A stretch of 58,271 bases of DNA from Rhodobacteraceae bacterium UBA3069 (lineage in GTDB: Bacteria > Pseudomonadota > Alphaproteobacteria > Rhodobacterales > Rhodobacteraceae). Shown here piece after piece: positions 16,200 to 25,683 of this stretch; the first letter of the stretch is position 1; every line of letters begins with the position of its first letter. The stretch covers positions 1 to 58,271 of the forward strand of contig DFBX01000100.1 of NCBI GenBank assembly GCA_002366795.1, in the 5' to 3' direction. Under the pieces are notes generated by a model. The model searched no databases, was not told the origin of the DNA, and saw nothing but the letters and a program-made list of their open reading frames with translations. A program made the position numbers and the translations under genes.

Positions 16200-17638
16200 T
16201 ATTCAGCAGCCGCGCGGCGCGCTGCGCTGGTCTCCAACGGAAAGACCTTGGCCGGGTTCAGCAACCATTTCGGGTCGAACACATCCTTCACCGCCATCTG
16301 CGCATCCATGTCGATAGCTGAGAATTGGTCGATCATCAGGTCGCGCTTTTCGATGCCGACGCCATGTTCTCCGGTCAGGCAGCCGCCCACCTCGACACAA
16401 AGCTTCAGGATATCCGCACCGAACGCTTCGCACAGCTCCAGATCGCCAAGCTTGTTCGCATCGAACAGGATCAGCGGGTGCATATTGCCGTCCCCCGCAT
16501 GAAACACATTGCCCACACCAAGCCCGTATTGCTGGCTCATCTCGCCAATCCGGCGCAGCACATAGGGCAGCTGGCTGACGGGGATGGTGCCATCAAGGCA
16601 CATGTAATCGTTGATCTGCCCCATGGCGCCAAAGGCCGATTTGCGGCCCAGCCAGATCCGCGCCGATTCGTCGGCCGATTTGCTTTCGCGCAACTCGACC
16701 GGGTTGTGCCGGTTCGCGATTTCCACGATCCGCGCCAGTTGATCGTCGATTTCGGCCTCGGATCCTTCGACCTCGATGATCAACAGCGCCTCGCAATCGG
16801 GGTATCCGGCCTTGGCGAATGCCTCGGTCGCGCGGATGCAGGGGCGGTCCATGAATTCGATCGCGACGGGCAGAACCCCCGCCTTGATGATGTCCGACAC
16901 GCACTGGCCGGCCACCTCGTTACTGTCATAGCCGATCAGCACGGGGCGCGCGCCCTCCGGCTTGGGCAGGATGCGCAGCGTCGCCTCTGTCACCACGCCA
17001 AGCTGCCCTTCGGACCCGCAGATCACGCCCAGCAGGTCCAGCCCACCCGCATCCATGTAGCCGCCGCCAATCTCGACCACGGTGCCGTCCATCTGCACCA
17101 GCGTGACGCCCAGCAAGTTGTTGGTCGTCACGCCGTATTTCAGGCAATGCGCCCCGCCCGAATTCATCGCGATATTACCCGCGATGGCGCAGGCCAACTG
17201 GCTGGAGGGATCGGGCGCATAGAAAAACCCGTCCGCCTCGACCGCGCCGGTGACGGACAGGTTGGTGCGGCCGGTCTGCACCCGGATCAACCTGTTGGCG
17301 TAATCGGTTTCCAGCACGTCGTTCATACGCGCCACGCCCAGGATCACGCTGTCCGCCGTGGGCAGCGCGCCCCCTGCAAGGGACGTGCCCGACCCGCGTG
17401 GCACCACCGGCACGCCCATGTCGTGACAAATACGCAGCACGTCCGACACCTCTTGCGTCGTGGATGGCAGAACCGCCACCAAGGGCGGGCAGCGATAGGC
17501 CGTCAGCGCGTCGCATTCATAGGCCCGCGTCTCTGCCTCGTCGTCGATCACGGCATCGCGCGGCAACACCTTAAGCAAGCGCTCCACCAGCTTGGGTTTC
17601 AGTGCAAGCAAAGCAGGATTTGGGGCTGGCATGTCCAT
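16199..17638 (-). CDS. glcD: Glycolate oxidase subunit (FAD-linked oxidase)
   Basis: The 479-residue protein is the large FAD subunit. The PCMH-type FAD domain shows 'VPVVPRGSGTSLAGGALPTA', 'IAGNIAMNSGGAHCLKYGVT' and 'GSEGQLGVVTEATLRILPKP'. The C-terminal FAD-oxidase domain has 'NVFHAGDGNMHPLILFD' and 'LTGEHGVGIEKRDLM', the family signature. It oxidises glycolate (D-2-hydroxy acids) to glyoxylate. The ATG at 17638 has GGAG about 9 bases upstream; a frame from 17677 has no such site. The inverted repeat at 17650-17675 lies just upstream, probably the operator. Phytoplankton-derived glycolate is a likely substrate. Confidence 0.95.
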   Translation of the reverse strand: MDMPAPNPALLALKPKLVERLLKVLPRDAVIDDEAETRAYECDALTAYRCPPLVAVLPSTTQEVSDVLRICHDMGVPVVPRGSGTSLAGGALPTADSVILGVARMNDVLETDYANRLIRVQTGRTNLSVTGAVEADGFFYAPDPSSQLACAIAGNIAMNSGGAHCLKYGVTTNNLLGVTLVQMDGTVVEIGGGYMDAGGLDLLGVICGSEGQLGVVTEATLRILPKPEGARPVLIGYDSNEVAGQCVSDIIKAGVLPVAIEFMDRPCIRATEAFAKAGYPDCEALLIIEVEGSEAEIDDQLARIVEIANRHNPVELRESKSADESARIWLGRKSAFGAMGQINDYMCLDGTIPVSQLPYVLRRIGEMSQQYGLGVGNVFHAGDGNMHPLILFDANKLGDLELCEAFGADILKLCVEVGGCLTGEHGVGIEKRDLMIDQFSAIDMDAQMAVKDVFDPKWLLNPAKVFPLETSAARRAAAE

Positions 17639-17649
17639 GGCGGCTCTCC

Positions 17650-17675
17650 GGTTATATTGGTCAAAAAATATAACC
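17650..17675. promoter_or_regulatory. Inverted repeat upstream of glcD, candidate operator
   Basis: GGTTATATT-N8-AATATAACC, a perfect 9-bp inverted repeat 12 bases upstream of the glcD start and 50 bases upstream of the divergent DUF599 gene. A nested TTGGT...ACCAA recalls half-sites of FadR/GlcC-type GntR regulators, though the spacing is wider than theirs. No regulator gene is adjacent. Confidence 0.5.
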
Positions 17676-17724
17676 AATTTATTCCCGCTGGCAAGTTCCT
17701 TTTGCGGGCGCTACTGTCACAGCC

Positions 17725-18438
17725 ATGAATTTGATGGATAAAATCGGGCTTTTCGGCCCTGCCGATGCGGCAGCTTTGGTGCTGCTTTTCCCGGCTTGGG
17801 TGCTGACCGGCTGGATGATCGAACATCCGTGGAAAAATCGCCCGGCCATGTCATCGCTGATGGCGCAATACCGGCGCGAATGGATGCGCCAACTGGTGAC
17901 GCGCCAGCCGCGTATCTTCGATTCGCAGATATTGGCGACACTCCGGCAGGGCGCTTCCTTCTTCGCCTCTGCCACGATGATCGCCATCGGCGGGGTGTTC
18001 GCCCTGCTGGGCAATGCTGAACGATTGGTCGGCGTGGCCACGGACCTGACGCTGGACGCCGCCCCCGCCGTGGTGTGGGAGGCAAAGATCCTTGCGATCC
18101 TGATCTTCCTGGCCAATGCATTCCTGAAATTCGTCTGGTCGCACCGGCTATTCGGCTATTGCGCGGTGATCATGGCCGCCGTGCCGAATGACCCTGACGA
18201 TCCGCTGGCCCATCCCCGCGCCGCCAAGGCCGCCGACATCAACATCACCGCCACGCGCGGGTTCAACCGTGGTTTGCGGTCGCTGTATTTCGCACTGGCT
18301 GCGGCGGCATGGCTGCTGGGGGCTTATGTTCTGATCGGGGCCACGCTGTTCACCGTGCTGGTGCTGCTGCGGCGCGAATTCGCCTCGCAATCGCGGGTGG
18401 CGCTGTGTCGTGACGACGACGCCATGGGGCATTTGTAA
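17725..18438 (+). CDS. DUF599 family membrane protein
   Basis: The 237-residue protein has four predicted membrane segments, at about residues 14-34, 75-97, 118-140 and 190-215, with a basic cytoplasmic stretch 'AQYRREWMRQLVTRQPRI' after the first. The 'RGFNRGLRSLYFALAA' segment before the last helix and the total length match DUF599. The function of the family is unknown. The gene is divergent from glcD across an 86-base region that holds the inverted repeat. No strong SD is visible. Confidence 0.8.
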   Translation: MNLMDKIGLFGPADAAALVLLFPAWVLTGWMIEHPWKNRPAMSSLMAQYRREWMRQLVTRQPRIFDSQILATLRQGASFFASATMIAIGGVFALLGNAERLVGVATDLTLDAAPAVVWEAKILAILIFLANAFLKFVWSHRLFGYCAVIMAAVPNDPDDPLAHPRAAKAADINITATRGFNRGLRSLYFALAAAAWLLGAYVLIGATLFTVLVLLRREFASQSRVALCRDDDAMGHL

Positions 18439-18494
18439 CACCTCACACACAGACGTGACGTGATCGGATCGTGGCCCTGTGCTAGCCCTTTGTC

Positions 18495-18851
18495 ATGAAA
18501 ATTTTTGCCGCCGCCCTTCTGATCACCCTGGCCCAACCCGCTTTCGCCGAGGCTCCGCAAGTCGTCGCGGCAGAGGCGCAGCGCGACAGCATGGGCTGGC
18601 ATATCGCCGTGACCCTGTCCCATGGCGACACCGGATGGGACCATTACGCCGACGGGTGGGAGGTAACGGACGAGGACGGCAAACGCCTTGCCCTGCGCGA
18701 ACTGGCGCACCCCCATGTGCATGAACAACCGTTCACGCGGTCCTTGTCGAAGGCAATGCTGCCCGATGGAACGCGGGTGGTTTTTATCCGGGCGAAATGT
18801 TCGATCCAAGGGTGGAGCGGCACCCCGTACCGGCTGGAACTTCAGCCCTGA
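18495..18851 (+). CDS. Small secreted protein of unknown function
   Basis: The 118-residue precursor starts with a signal peptide (MKIFAAALLITLAQPAFAEA, cleavage near residue 18). The mature part is about 100 residues, strand-rich, with 'HGDTGWDHYADGWEV' and 'LAHPHVHEQPFTRSL' as its most distinctive stretches; one Cys. The spacing of His and Asp residues hints at metal or ligand binding but is not a motif I can name. It follows the DUF599 gene by 56 bases on the same strand and converges on the vWA-like protein gene. Function unknown. Confidence 0.7.
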   Translation: MKIFAAALLITLAQPAFAEAPQVVAAEAQRDSMGWHIAVTLSHGDTGWDHYADGWEVTDEDGKRLALRELAHPHVHEQPFTRSLSKAMLPDGTRVVFIRAKCSIQGWSGTPYRLELQP

Positions 18852-18861
18852 TCGGACCCGA

Positions 18862-20913
18862 TCACGAATTGCGCCCCTCGCGCAGCCAGCCCCAGATAAT
18901 CAAACCCGACGCAAGCAGCAGCACCAGCCACGCTGGCAGCAGCGGCGTGCGGGTGATGTCCAGCGTCTGATAGGCCTCGCGCGGGGTCAGCCCGATCCAG
19001 CCGCGTCCGGCGGCGGGCCGTCCGGGGCGCACATCCCGGATACGCGGCATACCATCGGTCAGGGCCATCACGGCACCGCCGGTGCTGTCGATCAGCGGGA
19101 CCAGTTCCGCGCCGCTGGCGATGGTCTGTTCAAACTCTCTGGACGCGGCGGGGCCAAGGCCGATCACCGCCTCTTGCGCGCCGTCTCGCAAACGGTAAAG
19201 GCCGATCTCTGGCCCGTCATACAGCGCCTCGAACCGGCCGGGTTCGGTTTCCGACAGATCGATCACCACATCCTCGCCCTTGGGCGTGGTGACGGTGACA
19301 GGGTCGGCGTCCTTGTCCAGCGTGCGGCGGATGATGCGCATCTGCTGGCCGGTGGCCGTGGCCCACAGCGCCTCTTCCTCTAGCTCCGGTTCCTTCATCA
19401 TCCAATGCGCCAGGCGGCGCAGCAGTTCCAGTTGCGGGCCGCCCCCTTCAAAGCCGCGATCCCACAGCCATGCCTGATCCGAGGCCAGCAGCGCGATCCG
19501 CCCCTCGCCCACGCGGTCCAGCACCAGCAGCGGGCGGTCGTCAGCGCCGCTCATCACCACGCTGCCCGCATCGGGCGCGACCTCGATCTGGCGCAGCCAA
19601 CGGCCCCAGTCGCCTTCCTCGCCCAGCGGGGCAAGGCCGGATGTCACGGGGTGCCGGTGACCCAGATCGGTGATTTTTGGCCTGTACCCCTGTTCGACCA
19701 CACGGGCCGTTGGCCGCGCGGGAATGATCTGCCCGAGAGGCGAGCGATAGATGCTGTCGGCCGAGGCGAAATCGGGGCCAGCCGCGACCAGCACCGCACC
19801 ACCGTTTTCCACGTAATTGCGCACGTTATCCAGGTAAAGTGAGGGCAATATCCCGCGCCGTTTGTAGCGGTCGAAAATGATCAGGTCGAAATCCTCGATC
19901 TTTTCAAGGAACAGTTCGCGCGTTGGAAAGGCGATCAGCGACAATTCCCCCACTGGCACGCCATCCTGCTTTTCCGGCGGGCGCAGGATGGTGAAATGCA
20001 CCAGATCGACCGAAGCGTCGGATTTCAGAAGGTTGCGCCATGTGCGCCCGCCGGGGTGTGGCTCGCCCGAAACCAGAAGCACGCGCAAACGGTCGCGCAC
20101 GCCGTTCATCTGGATCAGCGCGGTGTTGTTGCGGTCAGTCAGCTCGCCTTGCGCTTCGGGCACGGTGAACTGGATCACGTTGCGCCCGCCATGGGACAGG
20201 ATCACGGGCAACTCCACGTCCTGCCCGATGGGAATTTCGAACCGGCGCGGGTCTGCCCCGTCCACGGAAATGTCGATCGGTGCGCGGCTGTCACCGGGGG
20301 CGGCACCGCTGTCCTCGATCCGCAAGGTCAGGGTGACTTCCTCGTCCAGAATGGCAAACGATGGCGCGTTGGAAACGATCAGGCGGCGGTCCCAATCCGT
20401 TGGCTGGCCGGTCATCAGCAGGTGCAAGGGCGCGGGCAGGTCGGGGGCGCGGTCCAGATCGTGCAGGCGGCCATCGGACAGCATGACGATGCCGGCAATG
20501 CGCCCGCGCGGCTCCTGACTCAGCGCCTCTGACAGGGTTTGCATCAAAAGCGTGCCGGAATTGTCAGGCCCGTCGGGCACCATGACGCGCCGCACCTCGG
20601 TATCGGGGCGCGCGGCCAGCATTGCGCCCAATGCCCCGGCCGCGGCTTCGGTCTGGGCGGGCCGATCGGGCAGCGACTGGCTGGACGATCTATCCACCAG
20701 CATCAGCACGATGTCGGACAGGCGTGCGCGGTCCTCGGTCTGCAAGGCGGGGTTCGCCAGCGCGGCCAGCACCACCAACCCCGCCAAGCCCCGCAAGGCC
20801 CAGCCACGCAAGCCGCGCGACACGGCCAACACCATCGCGGCGGCAACAACAGCCGCCAGCGCGGCCAGCACGGGCCATGGCAAAAGCGGGTCGAAAAGGA
20901 TTAATCCGGTCAT
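18862..20913 (-). CDS. Large membrane protein of the MoxR/DUF58 cluster (vWA/GATase-like)
   Basis: The 683-residue protein has two N-terminal membrane helices (about residues 12-30 and 38-56) and one near the end ('LLPAWLVLLLASGLIIWGWL'). Between them lies a von Willebrand-like start 'DIVLMLVDRSSSQSLPDRP', with a D-x-S-x-S pattern fitting a metal-ion-dependent adhesion site. A glutamine-amidotransferase-like fold region follows ('RNYVENGGAVLVAAGPDFAS'), probably without the catalytic triad. It is the last gene of the moxR operon, 10 bases after the DUF4159 gene. Family members are annotated only as membrane proteins. Role inferred: membrane partner of the MoxR ATPase. Confidence 0.75.
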   Translation of the reverse strand: MTGLILFDPLLPWPVLAALAAVVAAAMVLAVSRGLRGWALRGLAGLVVLAALANPALQTEDRARLSDIVLMLVDRSSSQSLPDRPAQTEAAAGALGAMLAARPDTEVRRVMVPDGPDNSGTLLMQTLSEALSQEPRGRIAGIVMLSDGRLHDLDRAPDLPAPLHLLMTGQPTDWDRRLIVSNAPSFAILDEEVTLTLRIEDSGAAPGDSRAPIDISVDGADPRRFEIPIGQDVELPVILSHGGRNVIQFTVPEAQGELTDRNNTALIQMNGVRDRLRVLLVSGEPHPGGRTWRNLLKSDASVDLVHFTILRPPEKQDGVPVGELSLIAFPTRELFLEKIEDFDLIIFDRYKRRGILPSLYLDNVRNYVENGGAVLVAAGPDFASADSIYRSPLGQIIPARPTARVVEQGYRPKITDLGHRHPVTSGLAPLGEEGDWGRWLRQIEVAPDAGSVVMSGADDRPLLVLDRVGEGRIALLASDQAWLWDRGFEGGGPQLELLRRLAHWMMKEPELEEEALWATATGQQMRIIRRTLDKDADPVTVTTPKGEDVVIDLSETEPGRFEALYDGPEIGLYRLRDGAQEAVIGLGPAASREFEQTIASGAELVPLIDSTGGAVMALTDGMPRIRDVRPGRPAAGRGWIGLTPREAYQTLDITRTPLLPAWLVLLLASGLIIWGWLREGRNS

Positions 20914-20923
20914 GCTGCGCCCC

Positions 20924-23722
20924 TCATTGTCCCAGCCGGTCCAGAAGGGCCGGAACGTGAACCTGATCGGATTTGTAATTGCCAGTCAGCACATGCATCA
21001 CAAGGTTTACGCCGAACCGCATGGCCAGCTCGCGCTGCCGCTCCCCGGCAAAGCCGCGCCCCACGGGATACAGCGGGTTGCCGCGATCATCCGTGGCCCA
21101 TGCGGCGGCCCAGTCATTTCCACCGATCACCACCGGGGTTACCCCGTCATTGAGGTTGCGAAACGGCATCCCCTCGACCTGTTCGGTATCGGGCGGCGCG
21201 GCTTCGACCCAGACATCGCGACTGTTGTGGCGGCCTGGAAAATCCTGAAGCAGGTAAAAGGTGCGGGTCAGCACATGATCGGCGGGCAGTGGCTCCAGCG
21301 GGGGAATGTCCAGCGCCTTGGCCAGCCGTTGCAGCATCCGCCCGTTGGGCGAGGCCGCGCCGAAACGGGCCACATCGGCATCGCGCGTGTCGAACAAGAT
21401 CATCCCGCCCGCGCGCAGATAGCGGTTCAGCTTCGCATATGCCTCGGCCGAGGGCAGCGGCTGCTCGGGCGTGACAGGCCAGTAAAGCAGCGGGTAAAAG
21501 GCGATTTCGTCGCGTTCCAGATCGACGCCAACAGGTGCCGAGGGTTCGACCGAGGTGCGAAAGAACAGCGTGTCGGACAGGCCAAGCAAACCGGCCTGCG
21601 CCATGTCGTCCAGCTTTCGGTCACCTGTAAGAATATGGGCAAGCACCAGTTCCCGCGTCGCGGCAATTGCGGCGGTGTCATCGGTTGCACTGCGCTGTTC
21701 GGCGGGCGCGGGGGGAACCTCTTGCGCACGGGGCAGGCCCGGCATATCGATGATAGCCAGCGCCAGAACACCGGCGACACGGCCCGCGCGGGCAGCGGTC
21801 AGGCGACCGGACAGGGCCAGCGTCGCCACCGCATCCGCCGCCAGCAAAAGGATCGCCAGCGCCAGAAGATACCCGCCCAAGGGCGTTTCCGCCGGGCGGG
21901 TCAGCCCCTCGACCCGGATACGTGCGGGCCATGCGGCGGGCTGCAGGCTACGATCTACACCTATCACGTTGCGGGCAAGGATGCGTTGCTTGCCCTCGTA
22001 AAGGCCGGGGCGCAGATTCGGCCCCAGCGGTGCGGCAACCAGCGCGGCACCGTCCACCCCCGGCAGGTTGGACGCATCGCGCACACGGCCGGTGGCGTCC
22101 AGCATGGTCAGCGGCTGCCAGGACGTGCCCTCCAGATCCTCGGGCGCGGGACGGCCCACCAAGGAGGACACCGCCAGCCGCTCCAGCATCGACACGAACA
22201 GACCCGACAGCGGCAGGTTGGACCATTCGGCATTTCCCGTGACATGGAACAGGACCACTTGCCCCTGGTCCACGCGCTTGCGGGTGACCAGCGGGGTGCC
22301 ATCGCTCAGCTGGGCAATCACGCGGTCGGCCAGCGTCGGATCGGGCTGCGCCATCACCTGCGAGGCAACCGTGACCTCATCCGGGATCGGAAGGCCGTAA
22401 AACGGGCTGTCCTCGGGGAACGGGGCCAGTTTCTTTGGCGCGCCCCAGCTCATCGCGCCGCCAAGGGTGCGGCCACCGGCGCGAAGGCGCACGGGCATTA
22501 ACGGCTCGTCAGCGCCCCGCCCGGTTTCCGAGGCCGCAAGCCGCGGGCCTGCAAACCGCAGCAGCATACCGCCCTTGGACACCCAGTCTTGCAGCGATGC
22601 AGCTTCGGACGGGGCAAGGGTGGCAATGTCGGCTAGGATGATCACGTCGGGATTGGCGGGCAACACGTCCATCAACGCACCTTCGATCAGGTCGGCGCTT
22701 GGCTGCAACGCCTTGCGCAGAAAATGCAGGGGCGAAAGCACGTCGAGGGATTCGCGATCGTCGCGCCCGCCGATCAGGGCCACTTCGCGGCGGCGCAGGT
22801 TGTCGTCGGACAGGGAAACGGAACCGGCGCTGCGGGCTTGCGACAACTCGAACCGGGTGATCCGCGCGCGCAGTTCGGCAGGCAGGGACAGGCTCGCCCC
22901 GGCTTCCATCGCGCCCTCGGCGAAAACGGCGGGAACCGTGGCCAGAACCGCAGGATTGCCCGCCGGGTCGCGCCCCTGCGCGGCAATCGTCACCTTTTGC
23001 GCGGGTCCGGCGCGGCTGCGCAGGGCCTTGACCGTCAATTCCGCTCCCTCAAGTGTGGCCGGACCAAGCGCCAGAACTGGGCCAGCCTGTTCGACAACAC
23101 GGACGGTGCCGCGCGACTCCAGCCTTGTCAGCAATGCCTCGCGCCCTTCCAGCGCAAGCCCATCGGAAAACCAGACCGTATCGAAAGATGCCTCTCCCAA
23201 CTGGGCCGCGGCCTCGGCCATAAAGGCGGCGCGCGGTTCCCACGCCAAGGGGGCAAACCCTTCCAACCGAGCGCGCAACGCCTCCGACGATTGAAATTGC
23301 ACCGGCTTGGGCTGGGTCAGGCGCAAGATGGCAGCGCGGCGGCCATTGCGCCCGGCCTCGGCCAGCAGCCTGTCGATGGCATCGGCGCGGGCCGGCCATG
23401 CGGCCGCACCGGCCCATGATCCGTCCAGCACCACCAGCAGATCGCCCGCATTGGCATTGCCCTCTCTGTCGGGGTTAAGCACCGGCCCCGCCAGCCCGAC
23501 AATCACTGCTGCCACCGCCAACGCGCGCAGCAGCAGCAGCCACCAAGGAGTACGGTCGGACACGGAATCCTCGTCCCGCAACCCAAGCAGCAGCGCCACG
23601 CCCGGAAAACGGCGGCGGATCGGCGCGGGCGGCACGGCCCGCAAGATCAGCCATAGGATTGGTAAGGCGATCAGCCCGACCAAAAGCCACGGCGCGGCGA
23701 ACCCGATGGGGCCGATCATCAT
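20924..23722 (-). CDS. BatA/DUF4159 domain membrane protein
   Basis: The 932-residue protein begins with an N-terminal BatA-type double helix ('MIGPIGFAAPWLLVGLIALP', then 'WWLLLLRALAVAAVIVGLAG'). A vWA-like segment follows ('GDLLVVLDGSWAGAAAW') and a long periplasmic-type middle. The C-terminal DUF4159 domain runs over about the last 210 residues ('DEIAFYPLLYWPVTPEQPLP', 'RAGGMILFDTRDADVARFG', 'GNDWAAAWATDDRGNPLYPV'). A further helix lies near residue 660. The start at 23722 overlaps the DUF58 stop (ATGATGA). In alphaproteobacteria this gene regularly follows moxR and DUF58. Its function is unknown but presumably lies in a membrane complex with them. Confidence 0.85.
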   Translation of the reverse strand: MMIGPIGFAAPWLLVGLIALPILWLILRAVPPAPIRRRFPGVALLLGLRDEDSVSDRTPWWLLLLRALAVAAVIVGLAGPVLNPDREGNANAGDLLVVLDGSWAGAAAWPARADAIDRLLAEAGRNGRRAAILRLTQPKPVQFQSSEALRARLEGFAPLAWEPRAAFMAEAAAQLGEASFDTVWFSDGLALEGREALLTRLESRGTVRVVEQAGPVLALGPATLEGAELTVKALRSRAGPAQKVTIAAQGRDPAGNPAVLATVPAVFAEGAMEAGASLSLPAELRARITRFELSQARSAGSVSLSDDNLRRREVALIGGRDDRESLDVLSPLHFLRKALQPSADLIEGALMDVLPANPDVIILADIATLAPSEAASLQDWVSKGGMLLRFAGPRLAASETGRGADEPLMPVRLRAGGRTLGGAMSWGAPKKLAPFPEDSPFYGLPIPDEVTVASQVMAQPDPTLADRVIAQLSDGTPLVTRKRVDQGQVVLFHVTGNAEWSNLPLSGLFVSMLERLAVSSLVGRPAPEDLEGTSWQPLTMLDATGRVRDASNLPGVDGAALVAAPLGPNLRPGLYEGKQRILARNVIGVDRSLQPAAWPARIRVEGLTRPAETPLGGYLLALAILLLAADAVATLALSGRLTAARAGRVAGVLALAIIDMPGLPRAQEVPPAPAEQRSATDDTAAIAATRELVLAHILTGDRKLDDMAQAGLLGLSDTLFFRTSVEPSAPVGVDLERDEIAFYPLLYWPVTPEQPLPSAEAYAKLNRYLRAGGMILFDTRDADVARFGAASPNGRMLQRLAKALDIPPLEPLPADHVLTRTFYLLQDFPGRHNSRDVWVEAAPPDTEQVEGMPFRNLNDGVTPVVIGGNDWAAAWATDDRGNPLYPVGRGFAGERQRELAMRFGVNLVMHVLTGNYKSDQVHVPALLDRLGQ

Positions 23723-24609
23723 GCGCCCGCCCCCCCGCTTGGCCCGCGATCCAGCGCGCGCCACAACCACAACAGCGCCGATTGCGCGGCCTGATCCGTA
23801 TGATGGCAGTGATGTTGCCAGCCGGTCGCATGGCACATGTCGGACAGTGCCGCCTTGCGCTGCGCCAAGCGTTCCAAGTAGCGGTCCTTCAGGTCGCCCG
23901 CCTTCAGCGTCTCATGCGCCATCGTGCCACCGATGGATTCGAAGATCGTGCGGCCCTTGAAGGGGAATGCCTCCTCGGCGGGGTCCAACACTTGCAACAA
24001 CACGCCGCGCACTCCGCGATCGGCGGCCTTGGCCAGCGCCACCTCCACCGGATCAAGCGGGCCCATGAAATCGGAAATGAAAACCGCGCGGGCATAGGGG
24101 ATCATGGCGCGCGCTTCGGGTTCGCCGAAGTCGGCATCGCCGGGGCGGGCGAACAGGTCGGCCAGCCGCAAAACCTGTTCCTGACCGCAGCGGGGCGGCA
24201 GTTCCGTACCGGTCAGGCCCACACGTTCGCCGCCGCGGATCAGCAAGATCGCCACGGCCAGGCCGAGAAGGCGGGCGCGTTCGGACTTTTCCATCAAGCC
24301 GTCATTCGACCGGAACCGCATCGAGGCGCTTTGATCCACCCACATCATCACGCTTTGCGCGATCTGCCATTCGCGTTCGCGCACAAAATGTGCATCGCCA
24401 CGGGCCGAACGGCGCCAGTCGATCATGCGGGTGGAATCGCCCGGCTGCACCGGGCGGTATTGCCAGAAATCATCCCCTGGCCCGGCACGGCGTCGACCAT
24501 GCTCGCCCAGCATGACGGTGCCCGCCAGCTGTTCGGCGCGGGCCAGCAGGGGCGGAAAGCGTGACGCCTCTGCCTCGGCCCTTGCGCGCAGTGGGGTGGG
24601 TTGGCTCAT
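23719..24609 (-). CDS. DUF58 domain protein
   Basis: The 296-residue protein shows the DUF58 signature 'YRPVQPGDSTRMIDWRRSAR' followed by a vWA-like 'MMWVDQSASMRFRS', whose D-x-S-x-S pattern suits metal binding. It is soluble, without signal or membrane segments. Members act with MoxR ATPases, the ATPase remodelling and the vWA partners acting as adaptors. Its ATG overlaps the moxR stop (ATGA at 24606-24609), and its own stop overlaps the next start, so the three genes are tightly coupled. Confidence 0.9.
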   Translation of the reverse strand: MSQPTPLRARAEAEASRFPPLLARAEQLAGTVMLGEHGRRRAGPGDDFWQYRPVQPGDSTRMIDWRRSARGDAHFVREREWQIAQSVMMWVDQSASMRFRSNDGLMEKSERARLLGLAVAILLIRGGERVGLTGTELPPRCGQEQVLRLADLFARPGDADFGEPEARAMIPYARAVFISDFMGPLDPVEVALAKAADRGVRGVLLQVLDPAEEAFPFKGRTIFESIGGTMAHETLKAGDLKDRYLERLAQRKAALSDMCHATGWQHHCHHTDQAAQSALLWLWRALDRGPSGGAGA

Positions 24610-25613
24610 GCGGCGGCCCGGCCCTGACCCAATCGGGCAACCGTGTCACCGATCAGGTCGGCAAGACTGTCACCGCGCGCACGGGCGGCAAAGTTCAGCG
24701 CCATCCGATGCGACAAGACCGGCAGCGCCATCGCCGCCACATCATCGACCGACGGGGCAAGCCGCCCCTGCAACATCGCCCGCGCCCGCACGGTCAGCAT
24801 CAGCGCCTGCGCCGCGCGCGGTCCCGGCCCCCATGCCACGTTCTGGCGCACACGTTCGTCTGCGGTGTCGTCGTCAGGGCGGAAGGCACGGACCAGATCA
24901 AGGATCGCCTCGACCACCGACTCGCCCACAGGCATCCGGCGCAGCAGTTTCTGCGCAGCCAGCAATTCGTCGGTGGTGAAAACGGCGTGCGCCTCTTCCT
25001 CGGTGACGCCGGTGGTGGCCATCAGGATGTCACGTTCGGTCGCGCGGTCCGGGTATTTCACGTCGATCTGCACTAGGAAACGGTCAAGCTGCGCCTCGGG
25101 CAGGGGATAGGTGCCTTCCTGTTCGATCGGGTTTTGCGTGGCCAGAACATGGAAAGGCACACCCAGAACGCGATCCTCGCCCGCGACGGTCACGCGCTTT
25201 TCCTGCATGGCCTGCAACAACGCCGACTGGGTACGGGGACTGGCGCGGTTGATTTCATCCGCCATCAGAAGCTGGCAAAAGATCGGGCCGGGGACAAAGC
25301 GAAATTCACGCCGCCCACCCGCAGTTTCTTCCAATACTTCCGAGCCAAGGATGTCGGCAGGCATCAAGTCGGGCGTGAACTGGATCCGGTTGCCATCCAG
25401 CCCCATCACGGTGGACAGGGTTTCGACCAACCGCGTCTTGCCCAAACCCGGCAGACCGATCAGCAGGGCGTGCCCACCACACAGCAGCGCGGACAGTGTC
25501 AGGTCCACGACCTGTTCCTGCCCGATGAAACGGCGCGTGATCGACGCCTTGGCTTTGGCCAGTTTCTGCTCCAGCGCCTCGATTTCAGCGACCAGATCGG
25601 CGTCGTCGGACAT
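24606..25613 (-). CDS. MoxR-family AAA+ ATPase
   Basis: The 335-residue AAA+ protein has Walker A 'GLPGLGKTR' near residue 58, 'LMPADILGSEVLEE', Walker B 'LLMADEINRASPRTQSALLQ' near residue 115, sensor 1 'VLATQNPIEQEGTYPLPEAQ' and sensor 2 in the C-terminal lid. This is the MoxR proper subgroup, chaperone-like ATPases for maturation or insertion of partner proteins. It heads the operon with DUF58, DUF4159 and the vWA-like membrane protein, and is divergent from the DUF1285 gene across 70 bases. Confidence 0.92.
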   Translation of the reverse strand: MSDDADLVAEIEALEQKLAKAKASITRRFIGQEQVVDLTLSALLCGGHALLIGLPGLGKTRLVETLSTVMGLDGNRIQFTPDLMPADILGSEVLEETAGGRREFRFVPGPIFCQLLMADEINRASPRTQSALLQAMQEKRVTVAGEDRVLGVPFHVLATQNPIEQEGTYPLPEAQLDRFLVQIDVKYPDRATERDILMATTGVTEEEAHAVFTTDELLAAQKLLRRMPVGESVVEAILDLVRAFRPDDDTADERVRQNVAWGPGPRAAQALMLTVRARAMLQGRLAPSVDDVAAMALPVLSHRMALNFAARARGDSLADLIGDTVARLGQGRAAA

Positions 25614-25683
25614 GGTATTCCCTCCTGCTTGGGCTATATCCTGTTAAAGAGTGTATCGCGCCCTGCGCAAATGGCAAAAAACA

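Noticed and set aside
14080..16317. A 745-codon plus-strand frame opposite glcF, glcE and glcD
   Set aside because: Composition is dominated by Arg, His, Gln and Pro and runs antisense to three well-recognised subunits; a codon-bias artefact.
20552..22501. A 649-codon plus-strand frame opposite the moxR cluster
   Set aside because: Same artefact; the minus-strand proteins have clear domains and membrane helices.
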